From: Apodospora peruviana
Lineage: Eukaryota; Ascomycota; Sordariomycetes; Sordariales; Lasiosphaeriaceae
Length of the DNA: 64,000 nt
Direction of reading: 5' to 3'
Assembly (NCBI GenBank): GCA_033439685.1
Contig: JAUEDM010000001.1
Coordinates: 7,316,001-7,380,000 of the forward strand
Each line of letters starts with the position of its first letter. The stretch's first letter is position 1. Positions 10,721 through 22,947 of this stretch are shown here, piece after piece. The notes beneath the pieces were generated by a model. The model ran no database searches. It had not been told where the DNA came from and saw only the letters and a program-made list of their open reading frames with translations. The position numbers and the translations under genes were made by a program.

Positions 10721-13286
10721 TGGTGAGCAGTGCCCAATGGCCGCGTGTGTGGTGTTGTCTACGAGCCTAGTTCGAGTTTGCACAGGATGAAGGCTGCTGG
10801 ATGGGAGCGGCGCAAAGCCTGGTCCTTGGAAGCGTTCCGTATTCGCTATCCGCACATTGATCTCTCTAAAAAACCAAAACAAGACACGATCGCGCAGAAA
10901 GCACAACTCGAGAGGCGATTAGGAAAAAAAAGAAGAAGGATGAGGAGAAAGAGTGCAGTGCTTGGGGGTGGGCAGGCTGTCAGCAATAAAGTCCCCGTTC
11001 CAATGTGAATTCAGCTTGTCGGGAACCAGAGCCTTGCCCCGCGCGGGCGAGCTGTCGTCCAATCGTCAGCCCGGGGAGGGTGCCAATGCAGTGGGTGCCA
11101 TTGGTAGCTTTTAGCGTTCGGTGTGGCCCAAGGGCTTGGTCCAGGGCAAGTGGTAACCCAGTTTGACAGCGTCGACAGACGGCAGGGAGGGGATCGATCC
11201 TTGGACGATCTGGGCATCCTTCGTCTCATTCCCGCCCCGCGATCAATTTCCTTCCAAGTATCATCTTTTACCTCGACTAATTGACTCCATGATGCTTGAC
11301 GGAGTATCAAGACGGCTTTCTCTGATTTCAAGACCGCTTTGATCTCTCAAAGAGGACAACAGAACGCTCCTTGGCAAACGTTACATCGGCTGTGCAATTC
11401 GGTGAACGCGATGATCTTTCTTTTCAAGATGACTGATTCGGGGTTCTGTCGTGCAATCAATCAGCCCTATGCCAGTTGCAGCACTTGCCAGGAAAACCAC
11501 CATCTAGAGAAGAAGCCAAGACTACCCCAAAGGGAACTGCCCGTAGCATCTGCGGCCGACCATTCCACTCGTCCACTCAGCAGTTATTACGGAGCAGACT
11601 CGATGGCTGTGCTACGCTTTGTGCTGCATATGCTCTTGCTTTCTCTTGTCTCTTGTGGTCGGGTCTGCCCGCCGGTCAACCTGATTAGGCAATGAGCACC
11701 GACTCATTCCTTTCCTTCAACTTGTCCAAGAGACTCGATCGCGACTGCTACCCGATTGCTCGTATGGTTCGTTCTCACTCTTTTCGCTCTATCTCCGAAT
11801 AGAATTCTTCGACAATATACATTTCCACAGGATGTTCCCTACCTAATGACCACATGGATTGAACTTAACAGCAACAAAAATGTGAAAGGCCAGAAAAAAG
11901 TGAAAACAGACCCCAAAATCATTTCGTCACACATAGAGCTTTGATGATGATGATGATGATGGGATTGATGGGGCCAAAACCGCACAGCCTCGCTGCCTGG
12001 TGAGGCACAGCACTTCTCGGCATCACCACCACGCTACCCAACTGCTGCGCGACCAGCACATCGATCGGAGCTCGATCCCACCCCTGACTGACACCGCTTT
12101 TCCTTTTCTAAATGTCGATTGTTGCACCGGTCCGGTCCGGAAGGAAAAGAATGTCGACAGTCCAAGTTTTCGGGCAGGCAACGAACGATATGGCATGCCC
12201 TTTGTACTTTAGTCTCCCTCTTCGGACCTACCTTAATGTATACCCTACAAGTTCACCACTACGTACGTACCTTATCTATAACACCTATTTCTTCACTGTA
12301 CTATATATCAAGGCATTGCTTATCAAGCAAGCACGGGTAGTGGTGTACGGATAAGGTTCAGACTATCCCCGCGTATCCCTTACAATCACGAAAGACCCAT
12401 ACCAGGTAAGCATCTGTTCCCAAACGTTATACATCGCATCACAATAGGACCAGCCTTATTACAAATCTCACTCAGCATAACATGCATCCCGTTCGCCCCT
12501 TGCCATGCCCGATCTTGATCCGGCTTGAGCCTCAGGACTACAACCCCCATGTGCCCCCACATAGAGTAAGTACCGTAGTCGAAGAGACCTCATAAGCTTA
12601 TCACACTTTCATCTTCTCGCCAGCCCCGGCACGTCACCTTACGCACTATGCCTTAGGACAACAGCTGACACCACACGATGACTATGCAAAACAACACTTC
12701 GGTTCGACATCATTCAATTGTGTCCTTCGATTCTAGTAGTACATTCTTCGGCCCAATGCCTTTCCATCTACATCGGGACTTCAGCCCCGTAGATTCCCAA
12801 ACAGCCACCCCAAATCGCCTCAGTTCTCCTCTGATATTACCACAGTTTTCTTCCGGTTACCGGGTATAATATGAGGCCAGATCCATCCATCTCGACTTCG
12901 GGTCGAAACCTCCAACTGTCCGCTCTTATAGACAAAGGGAAAAATGAGGACTTCGTAAGTGCCCAGGAGTATACTCCATAACCATCGTATACTTGTAATG
13001 ACTGTTGCTCTGATTTTTGTTTCATCATTGCCATGCCATCAGCCGAAAAGGACAAGGTAAAGGAAATAACGCTTAGAGTAAGGCCGACTGTGGCAAATGC
13101 CGAAAAAGACGAAGGGTGTCGAATGCGTAAGATGTACAGTCCGAAAAACGTGGTTCGACAATACCACGCAATCCGAATGGTCTACTTGAGACCAATGATG
13201 AGAATTGAAACGCCGATAATGCAGGGATATCATGGTCGTAAACATAACAAAAAGTAAAGAAAATAAAGCGTTGTGCTGTTGCTAGT
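10721..13286. other. Noncoding interval: phospholipase promoter side and 3' flank of the next gene
   Basis: This 2.6 kb contains no ORF with coding character. There is a short GAT trinucleotide run (about 11942-11961) and one TACGGATAA motif (12346-12354) shared with several other noncoding sites in the window. The right end should carry the 3' untranslated region of the myristoylated-protein gene. Confidence 0.55.
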
Positions 13287-16200
13287 CTAGCCCCAAATGG
13301 GAGCGTTGCGGTATGCGGGTGAATTATAGCTGTGCAGAACACGGAATGGCGCGTTGGTACTGTGTCCATGCACACTGCGATGCCTCTGGTGGCCGTGGGC
13401 TCGAGGCACGTATGGCGGGTAGCGACCATCCTGCGACCATTGGCCGGCAGAGAGGTCAAGCTGATGGGTCTTCCGATCAAAAACTGGTTTGGAAGGCGCG
13501 GTATAGCCATTCGACATTGACGGAGGGTTGCGATGTTGCATGCGGTTTTGTTGGTGGCTGTAGCCGTCATAACTGGAGCGGTGCCTGAGTGGAGGCTGGC
13601 CAGTTCGGACTTTCCAGCCCTGAGCACTAGCAGAGCGCTGTATCCCCAGGCCATCCTGGCCTTGGCTTGAAAAAGAATTGTGTGGGCTTTCGCCCTCCAC
13701 AGACGTCCGAGACGACCGGCGTGTGATATCATGATCCGTTTGAATGTCCCAGTTTGGGGTCTTGAGCTGAGAAAACTGAGAGGTCTGTGATTGACGGAAA
13801 GCCATGATTCGTCGAGGATCCATAGGAGGAACCGGAGGTATATTATCGGTAGCACCGTTGCCTGAAGCCGGTTGGTAAGAAGGATAACTGTGTATATTAT
13901 CTCGACTTGTCTGCCTCGATAACGAAGGGGCAGATGGATGGCGTTGTATGCTTTCCCGGCTGGCTTTGCGGTTGAAACTTGACGTGGATGACTGCGATCG
14001 CAGGGGCGGGGGTACGCGAAGCGACATTGGCTGTCTGTTCATCATGCTGACTGGCGGTGGTGTCCTTGTCTTGCTTTCGAGATATAGCGCTCTGGCGAGG
14101 AGTGGACTGGGCAGAGACGGCGATGGAACGTCGGAAGACAGATCAGGCGCACTCGATCTAGCGCTAGCCAACCTCATATTCAACTTCTGCTCCATCGACA
14201 GTGTAAGACTCATCGTCCTCCCGCCTTTGGTTGGTGGCACGGATTTAGCTCTTTCGTCAGCGCCAGCAAACAAGGCAACATCGTATGCATTCTTCCCCAA
14301 GCTAGTGTTGACCGAATTGTATGTAGAAAGTTCAGCCTCAACCGTCAGGACGGTCTCGGAAGCAGCAGGTTTGTGTTCCACTTGATCTGCTTCTTTGGAC
14401 AATTCCTGGCGGTTAGGGATAGGTTTCCTCGCTATCGGCTTTCGTGGGATCACATGGGCCGCAACGTGCGCGATATGCGACGGAACTGACTGAAATGTCT
14501 GCCTCCACAGGGGTTCCTTCGACTCATGAGGATCCTCGGTCTCAGTTCCGGAGACACGGTGGAGGGAATTCACGGCGTCAAGACTCGCCTCCACACTCCC
14601 CACGCTGAAGATGGTCTTCAATGTATCCATGCTGGAACGGGGTTTCAGCGCCAACCGCTTGGTGGTTATGGGAAACATGCCGGTGTGTTCGTGTAACTTG
14701 TGTTCGACATCCTGCGGAATGGACGGTATACCTGTCTTCTCGAAGACGTGAGTCGTGTGAACAGTGAGAGGGCCACTAGTAGGACGGCGAGCACCACTTA
14801 GGAGCCTCTGCAGTTTGCTAGGCTTCTGCGAGGCACTACCGATACTCAGCGTCGATCCTGATTTGTCTGATTTGGTCGATCGAGAACTTAATGGCGTGAG
14901 AGGAAGGGACTCGGGTGATTTCGGCCCTGCGAGACTGGGCGAGCCACTGTTAATGGGCGATGGAGCGTTTCTGTTCTTCCTCAACGCATTGGGGGTTGAG
15001 AGGAACCCCCCCTTCGAGGGTGTAATGGCGGAAACGCTCTTCTTCGGAACAGCACCAAGTTTCGTTTGGGAGGTAGGAGAACTCGGCAGGAAGTCCTTGG
15101 GTGGCACAGGCGGGGGAGGAGCCTGTCCTTGCGGTGGTAGCACAGGAGGAGGTGGTGCTTCTCTTTGGGGAGGTACCGGTGGGGGAGCAGACACTTCCAA
15201 CGTGCTTCTCTGACTGGCCTGTGAGAACTGCTTCTCGAGCGACAACGTCAGATCCCGCTCGGAACCTTGGGATTTCAATTGGAATGAGCGTAGAGACACG
15301 TTAGAGCTGTATCCGGAATCGGCCTTGGTCAGAGGCTTGTGAGGGATTTCAGGCACAGGGCTTGCGATAGATATGAAACCGCTGTCAGTCCTTCCAAATG
15401 TCATGGTCATGCCGTCGTCAGCAGCTTGACCATGGTGTGACTTGGCGCTAGGATCCACACGAACGTCCAGCACTTCAACCGAAGAATACTCTGGTTGCGG
15501 TTCATCCTCGAACAACTCATCCTCCAGTGCGGTAGTTTTCGATGTTGTCTGGAGCCTTGGGCTCGTAGGCGGAGACTCGGCAAGGGAAAATGGACTAAAA
15601 CTGATCTCGGCCAGGTATTCCAGTGGAACACTAGTGACCAGTGCCGTCAGATCTTGAGCCGCAGTACCCGAGACATTGGCGGCGACCTCTGCAGTCTGGA
15701 ATGAAGCGCCGATTGGGCTTTGTTGCACGGCACGTGGCTGGGGAGCCTCCATCTTCGGTAGCTCCGCCGAAGTCTGCATGATAATCTGCAAGGCATTGCC
15801 CGGAGCGGTACCCGTCTCTTGAGCCTGTGTCACCGAGAAATAATCAGCACGCCCGCCGGCGTCAGTAGAGCCCAAGTCATCACCCTTGCGGTGCTTCTCG
15901 ACCTCGGGGCTCACAGGGCTAGCCGCGCCATTGGTAATTCGCAGAGATCCCAACTTGAAAGCGCCAATCGACTGGTACTTTTCTTCGCACGGCGTCACTA
16001 CACGAGGCATGAAATCTGGATCAGCTAGTTTGGGAGGCATCGATAGGACGCCGCTCCGGTAAGACTCAAAAGATGGCTGGCGAGACATATTTGGTGTAGG
16101 CGGGTGACTGTAGCGAAAGTTGGGCCTTGACTGAGTAAAACCATCACGAGTCGAATTTGACCGTGTCGCCACCCCCGGTTTCTGTATAACTGACCGCCTC

Positions 16201-16920
16201 CTAACCGGCATGTATAGCGAGACATCAGAGTTTGCGCGTGTGATCGGGGTACTGGCTGGGTTTGTCGGGTTCGAGCTCTTCCACGTGGTCTCAGTAACCA
16301 CAGTCATATTATGCTCTGACAAGGTCGTCACATGCTCAAGAGGTTCTTCGACGAGGTTTAGCAACCGTTTGGCCTCGTATGATGTCAAATCATAGTTCCA
16401 CGACGCTCGAGTCTGGGTCGCCCCAGGCCAACTGTAAAGGTAAGATTCATTAGCAACCGAAGATACCAGGGAAGGTGAAAACCTACATGTCAGGGCTGTG
16501 TTGTCCATAATAGGACAAAGAAGACTCATATGTCATAGAATTGGCCCTGCTTGGCTTGTCGGCGAACCGCGAACCTGGACCAATACTGCTGTTCCGCCTC
16601 TCCGGGGGCTTAGAGGCTCCCTGGGAGGACTTGGAGCGGAAGAGGCTCCTTCGTTTCGACTCCTTCTGCTGGACAGACGGTCTCCTCTCAATAGGCTGTT
16701 CGAACTCGGTCATGGCTTCCACTGTGGCTAAGCTTGGCGACGAGACAGGTGAAGGTGGAGGAGGGAGGGCGGCGCTCAACCGGGCATTCGAGAAGCGCCC
16801 GGTGCTATTTGAGAAGCCGCTGGGGCTCAACAGGCCTGCTGTCGCATGACTGCCCGTCCTCGGCTTCGACAGCTTGTGGGACTGCCTCCTCGGTGCCTCG
16901 GTGGATTGCGAATTGCCCAT
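13287..16920 (-). CDS. Large disordered protein with N-myristoylation signal
   Basis: Two exons (16920-16487 and 16431-13287, 55-nt intron with GTAGGT donor and GCTAAT branch) encode 1192 residues. The N-terminus MGNSQST fits the N-myristoyltransferase consensus (G2, S6). A basic stretch (RRQSHKLSKPR) follows, as in membrane-targeted acylated proteins. The rest is Ser/Pro/Thr-rich and looks intrinsically disordered. It has many RSxS/RxxS-like phosphorylation-type sites and a triple polyproline segment (PPPVPP, PPPPVLPP, PPPPVPP) that could bind SH3 or profilin-type partners. A more ordered-looking patch lies just after the splice (WNYDLTSYEAKRLLNLVEEP). No enzymatic domain is visible. A membrane-tethered scaffold is inferred. 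I do not recognise a named family. Confidence 0.85.
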
Positions 16921-17449
16921 GGTGGGCGAGGTGTGGTGTGGTGCGGGTTCAGCTGCTGGAGGTGGTGAGGCGGTGCCAGCAGAGGTTCAACGGCAGGATA
17001 TTGCTATGCAAATGTTGAAACTGCCATGCCGTGAGCCCGGCCCGTGGTCAATGACGGGCGAGACACGGCTTCCTGGACATGAGAGCAGCAGCGGACAGCA
17101 ATCAAGTCGAGACGAGGACCCCAACAAGATCTTCTGTCCAACGAGGGTATTTGGAAGTGGAATTTTCGAGCAAGCTAGCTGACTGAACTCGTTGGGGAGG
17201 TGGGTGGGAGGAAGCTGCCGTGGAACAATTATTTGAAAAGAGGAAGGTGCCAAACAGAACCAGAAGAACAGAAAACCTGTCTGGGCCGCCCTGGCCAAAT
17301 CGAGATGGACGTTTCCTGTCTTGCCCTGTCCTGTTGCTAACCTGCTATCTGTAATCTAGAGGCGCATCGGGAACTTCCAGCAACGCAACCCGCCTTGATC
17401 TGAGACGTCAAAGCAGCGGAGGGGGAAGAAGGGGATGGCCCTGTTCTGA

Positions 17450-17484
<35 letters not shown>

Positions 17485-20400
17485 AACGTGAACGAACAAC
17501 AGGGCAGGAAGAGAATCAAAAGATAGCCTGAACATCAGTGTGGAGCGGAGTGCAGACCCGCCCAGGCTCGCCAGATTGAAGACTCTGGAGAGGAGATCAA
17601 GGTGCCGACCTTGCTGGGGCCATGCCCGCTCGGTGTGGAGGCCGTGCACGCCAACACACCCGCGCTGTTCAATCGCGATGGCGGCGACGACCCAGGTAGC
17701 TGCAAAGGCCAAAAGCAGGAAACGAGCACGGCAGAAGTGGCTTAGTGTTTGACGATGGCCCTGGGTCACTAGCCGGGATAGGCACCCAAGGGCCAAGAAA
17801 GCGTGAACAGCTAGCTTGTGTGGAGCCACACAGCCAGAAGGTGCGTCACCGGAGCATGCCTTCAGTGCCTTCTCTGCGGGTGCATGTACCTCAGACGTGC
17901 AGCTCTGATGGCACGATACGGAGGTACATCCGCCTGAGTCGGAAAGCTGTCTGATCCCTGCCTCGCAAACCTCCTGATTTGACTCCTGAAGAACCGGACC
18001 TTGTATGTATACGGATTAAGCCGTGGTCAAACGTGTAAAACAACGAGCAAATTACAACTCTCATTTACTTATTGACGTCGGACTTCGATACGATCGAGAC
18101 GGTGGATTCCAAGGTGAAGGAAGAGCCAAGAGGGCTACAGCAACATTGATGTTACACCACTCCGTACCCATCTGATATCTGTCGCCGGCGCGGAGAACGT
18201 GGAAGCTTGGCCAGGGCACCAACAACCACCACAAAAGCCTGCTTTTCAGCATGCGATGATACATGACCAACCAAAGTTACTGTAACGTGGATGGCCAATC
18301 CCACGATATCAGTGTCCCGTATGTTTGCGCCTGTAGTAAACGGAAGCTGAGGTGTCCTCATAACCTGTATCTGATGGAAGACCGATGACAGTGTCAGTAT
18401 AACATCCCTAGATAGTTCCATATTCTAAGTGGACGCTGCTTTTTGAAGAGCTTGCGTGGCCAAGATCCTTTATACATAAACTCACCGGGCTGGTAGTATT
18501 CCGTACAAGCTGAACTGTTGCATGTGCATTTGCACCACTTGCAGCTCAGTGCAACCTGAACATTTGCTGAAGCCCAGTTGCCGGTGGCTGTGAACTCTCT
18601 GGCGTGGTGTTTCAGATTGTTCGGGAATTCGCTGCTGCAAATTCGCCTGCCAGACGATTCGACGATTGCCCCCAACCTTGGAGATGCACGAGGGCTTTAT
18701 TAGAGAGGCGTCATGTCTTAATTGGGTTCTGGCTTCAACGCACTCTCAGCCTCCGGGCTCTATTTGTGTCCAGTGAAATTGCCACTAACACGAATCACGG
18801 ATCACGTCCTTATGTAAAGTTGACACTGCCGAATTTCGTTGCTTGGTCGAGTGCAGAGCGCCACTGGCCGTCTTGTCGTTGCTGCAGCGGGCTGCATGTT
18901 CATGAAATAAGTGCATGGTTGGGAAGACAGAAAGCGGCCTACCTTATCTAGTATGCGGCTGCAACCCCTCACCATCACGATATCGCTCCAAGTGACAGCT
19001 TCCTTCGCGGTGCGACTTCCAAAGTCGGATTCATCATGGCGGGTAATCGGTACCCGCCGCTGGAATAAATGCCAGGATGGGCTGGGCAAGTGCCAAGCTG
19101 CCGCCGCAAGCATGGCAGTCTCGCCTTTTCGATCATCACCGCGCCATTCTCGACAACAAATTTCCGGTGCTGCCAGCCCCTCCCGGTGGATGGCAGGTCA
19201 GCTCAGCGTAGCCAGTCCACGACGGCAACATCCTAGTAAACCCCACAATTGGCCAGCATTCAATGAGGCTCCCAATTTGCCCGCGGGGATGGAGGACGTC
19301 ATCTCTGCCGCAAAAAACTTGAAAGGGCGATGAAAAGTAGATGAAACTTCTTGGGCCTGTGTTTCGACTGCAGAGGAGTCCAGAAACAAATTATCCGAGC
19401 GAAACTGTTCTGGGTAGCATGGGCAATCCTTCATCCAAAAGCCTATTTCGCTATAATCCGTGTTGAGGATGATTCCAATCTTTGATAATCTGCACGGATT
19501 AAAATGGCTGGTTTGTGTACCAGAATCCTTGTAAGCCTTGATATCCGTACCCCACTTCGAGATGTGACTTGAAGAACAGGCGCAGGAGGAACCAACCTCC
19601 GGGCGCGGCAACAGCCATGGACGATATTTTAAGTTTAGGCGACTGAGATGATCATCGCCAATCGCTGAGGAATGTACGGAAATACGGAATACAAACTCAC
19701 ATTCGACCCCCAGTACCTATGTAAAGAGCGCATCGGCAGCATCTCCAGCCTGAGGCTTCCCAGCAGCTTCTCGCAGTGCAAGATGACCGCGGCGGTTGGT
19801 CATAACTCCTCCGTCCGCTTAGTCTACTCCGGACTTTTCCAGAGACTGGCGGTCAGTCAAGCACCGCAGCGTTATTCATTGGCCACGAATCACATCTTCA
19901 AAGATCTTCGGGTGTCCGTGGTCAACACAATAGTTCGAGTTTCGGTCCACCGCTGCACTTCAGTCTGGGGGCCAGCAACAAAGTGCGGCAGGCGCGACGT
20001 GTGAGACGAGACACGAAAAAGTTCCACTGCTTCGAAAGATCTACGAGCCCACCGAGCTCCAGTGCATCATTGATTCCTGGCAATCTCATCGAAGCTCCTG
20101 TGACGGAAACTGGTCGCCGATTTCAAGTTTAATGGGACCTTGATACGTACCTATCTTCAAACTACCCCCACCTAGGTCGGCTTGAGTGCCCGCGCCGGAA
20201 CCACTCCGAGAGCTGCCACTTCCAGGTTCTGGTTGCAGCCCTGGTCCCCCCACATTCTGTCTTTCGCAGTGCCCGGGGCCGCTCCGAGCCTCCAACCGAT
20301 TCTGGCTCGATACCGACCTTGATCGCCGTGCATTCACTTCCTTGACTTCCAACCTTTGTGGTAGTGGTTTCCACATGCGTGAAAGACTTCGTAAAAGCAC

Positions 20401-22088
20401 CCTTGGCTGAGATTTTTCATTCTTGGCCACAATCACGGTCACAAAACATCTTGATACGGACGCCTTAGACATTTCACCCGCCACGCCAAGCCCACTCGAA
20501 AACCGAGTAAGACATACATCAACCGACACATGCTACCGTCAAACTGATTGGTCCCAGACCACTGATGGCGAAACTCGGCTGCCAGTGACGCATGAAGTTC
20601 GAGACACCAAAGACTTTCGGCAAAAGTCCCGTGTGAGAGACCACGCCAGCTGCTTTGACTGGCAAACTCAAGCGCATAAAAAATAAAAGTTAGGTCCATA
20701 CCATGGCTAAATTTCTTGGAGACGTTTTTACGGTGTAGAAAAGAATTCCCTTACGATCCCTCTTGCCGTTCCCCAGCCATTTGTCTTTTCGAGCCCTGAC
20801 GAGTATCTTACTTCCGTGCCCACTGGTTCTTGATCAAAGTTCTGGAACAGCCGCCGCACGTTGCTTATTCGATTTTGTTTTCTTCTGGGGCTGATCTTGT
20901 TTGGTAGTCCCATCTCGTCGTCTTCCCACCTGAGATATCCTAGTGGAAGCTTAACTTATCCAGACCCGAAACAAGGAGGTGTGGAGGTGAGACTTGCCGC
21001 CGGCCATTGGGTATCGTGGGCTTCGATGAACCTTCTTCATGTATTGATGGTACATCCTTGCTTTTTGTTTTAACCACGGACCGCCCTTGGTTATAAGGCT
21101 TCATTCATACGAGGTACTACATGCTCCATGTTGAAAGTGCTTGCTGATAAAGGCTGCCTCCTACCTTCACCATCGACATTGGGTTTATACACGGCATGGG
21201 ACACCTACCTAATTACCTACGGCCTCGTTGTTCTTACATACTCTCTGGGGCATGCAGAGGCATAAACGCGGCAGCCGCAGATCACTGATTGATTGGTGGT
21301 TTGTAGATCTTTAATGCTTGCTAAACGCGACTAGATTTAGAGATCCAGGACCGACCTCCGGTAGATGTAGCGGTCTTTCATGATTTGCTTTTAACGCATC
21401 CGCTGGCTGCTGTAAATAGATTGCAGATATATGCTCTGCGACGCACGCCCATCCCGCTCCCAGAGCCTCACTCTGCATACATATAAATGCGCTTCATGTG
21501 GCATTAATTAGGATGGATATTATGGCGGCATAACCTGGTACTGGAGACAAGCGATGCGAAGATGTTCGGTATTTGCTTACCTCGAACATGTCAGGTAGGT
21601 GCGAGGGAGCATTCTTGGTATTGGAAGAGGTTGATGTGAGGCTTTCCAATGTTGGACATCAAGATATCTACAGTTCTTGGCAGTTGTATGCAGCATTGGT
21701 ACTTTATTAGAGAGACAAGTGATCAACGACGGTGATGCAACCACTCCAAAATTTATGGGGTTGCCCCACGCGGAAGTAGATGATCTGACATACGTGTGCC
21801 TTACCATCACCAACTTCTTTCATCTTGATAAAGTACCGTGTTGTCCTTTGCTCACTCATTCACCAACAATTACTGTGCTAGTCGCTACACCCATGTAGAG
21901 AGGTATCGGGTTTACTGTGTAATTCTTTTTATGTATGTCTTTCATCCCAGCGGTTTCTTTCTCTCAGGAACTTGCTTGCAATAAATACCATGACTAGAGT
22001 TAACATCCACCCAGTCAGTCGTATCACCCAAAAGACCCAGTCTTCTCTCTGCCCGTGAAAGAAGTAGAGAAATAGGGACAGAAAAAAA
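16921..22088. other. Gene desert, 5.2 kb
   Basis: Several ORFs of 60-150 codons occur on both strands, but none shows domain similarity, consistent codon bias or in-phase splice partners. The first ~600 bp should be promoter and leader of the myristoylated-protein gene and includes an 11-unit CTG run. One TACGGATTA motif lies at 18010-18018. TAGGT/ACCTA-type steps occur near 21203-21225 and 21594. Confidence 0.55.
17451..17483. repeat. (CTG)11 trinucleotide run
   Basis: Eleven perfect CTG units on the + strand (CAG on the - strand), about 530 bp upstream of the start of the myristoylated-protein gene and read as CAG in that gene's direction. No ORF with coding support contains it, so it is probably leader or promoter DNA. 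Confidence 0.9.
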
Positions 22089-22440
22089 ATGAAGTCGCAA
22101 AAACCCGCCGAAGCGGAAGTAAGGTCCTGGGGCTTCTCACACGTCTTCACCTGGACCGACTCGCCAAATTCACGTATGCGGTCGCCCATTCCCAAGGTCC
22201 TTCCGATGTGATTTCTTTTTGACTCACAAACCCACCCAAACCGTAGATTATCCTCCACATACTCACTCGGGCCTGACGACACACCTGATCCTCAAGGGCG
22301 AGCTCACAATCACCTACCCAGAGGACGCTTCCCCTGAAAAGACGACGCATGGCGTTGGCGCGCGGATCGATGTAGCTGCTGGCCGAGTCCACGAAGTTTG
22401 GGTGGGCAAGGAAGGGTGTACCTATGTAATCGGCGAGTAG
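22089..22440 (+). CDS. Small single-domain cupin protein
   Basis: Two exons (22089-22173, 22247-22440; 73-nt intron, GTATGC donor) give 92 residues. The splice rebuilds the first cupin motif: H33-T-H35 in YPPHTHSGLTTHLILKGELT, followed by the acidic residue in GE and a second motif His in GRVHEVWVG (H77). The set H33, H35, E47, H77 is the usual metal-ligand pattern of RmlC-like cupins. The protein is about the minimum length for one conserved barrel and ends with GCTYVIGE. There is no signal peptide, so it is probably cytosolic. Single-domain cupins range from dioxygenases to isomerases and sugar-binding proteins. The substrate cannot be deduced. The gene converges on the gene at 22948-24451. 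Confidence 0.88.
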
Positions 22441-22947
22441 GTGAGGTACCTACTTACTATATCGACTGTAGGCAAGGAAGGATACGACAGATTCAGGGGT
22501 AGAGAAGGTTGGTGGTAAAATTCATTTATATTATGGTTTTTGCTTTTCATATCAACGATATCATGTAGCGCGATAATAATGAATACTCTAAAAGAATTCT
22601 GCTTGCCCACGACATGGAAAATATTACTCCTCAGTCATCACCAAAATATTATCTTCTTCAACTCCCATCCAAATAACGCTGCTGGTCGGGTATAACCCCA
22701 TACACACCCCCTTTTTCCCCGAGCTCCCTATTTTGAGTGGTTTCCTCCCCGTTCCTGCTTCAAGACTGGTCGCGGTTAAAGGGACCGACTGTTCGATTGT
22801 TACGTTCGTCAGACTGGGATGGATCGTAAGACGCTAGACCATTTATCCCCGAACAAAGCTCAGTTCACTCTCCATAACGTGGGTGCGCGCCCCAAGGATG
22901 AATCCAGCACAACCTCCCTGATTAACACCAATGAATGGCAGGCTCGC
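22441..22947. other. Short convergent intergenic region
   Basis: About 500 bp between two converging genes, so mainly 3' untranslated sequence. One palindromic AGGTACCTAC motif sits immediately after the cupin stop (22444-22453). Nothing else is supported. Confidence 0.55.

Noticed and set aside
18061..18675. Minus-strand ORFs that might splice into a small Cys-containing secreted protein
   Set aside because: CKWCKCTCNSSAC looks suggestive, but no signal peptide start and no phase-consistent splice set could be assembled.
19198..19611. 137-codon minus-strand ORF
   Set aside because: No domain, no signal peptide, no codon bias and no neighbouring exon in phase.
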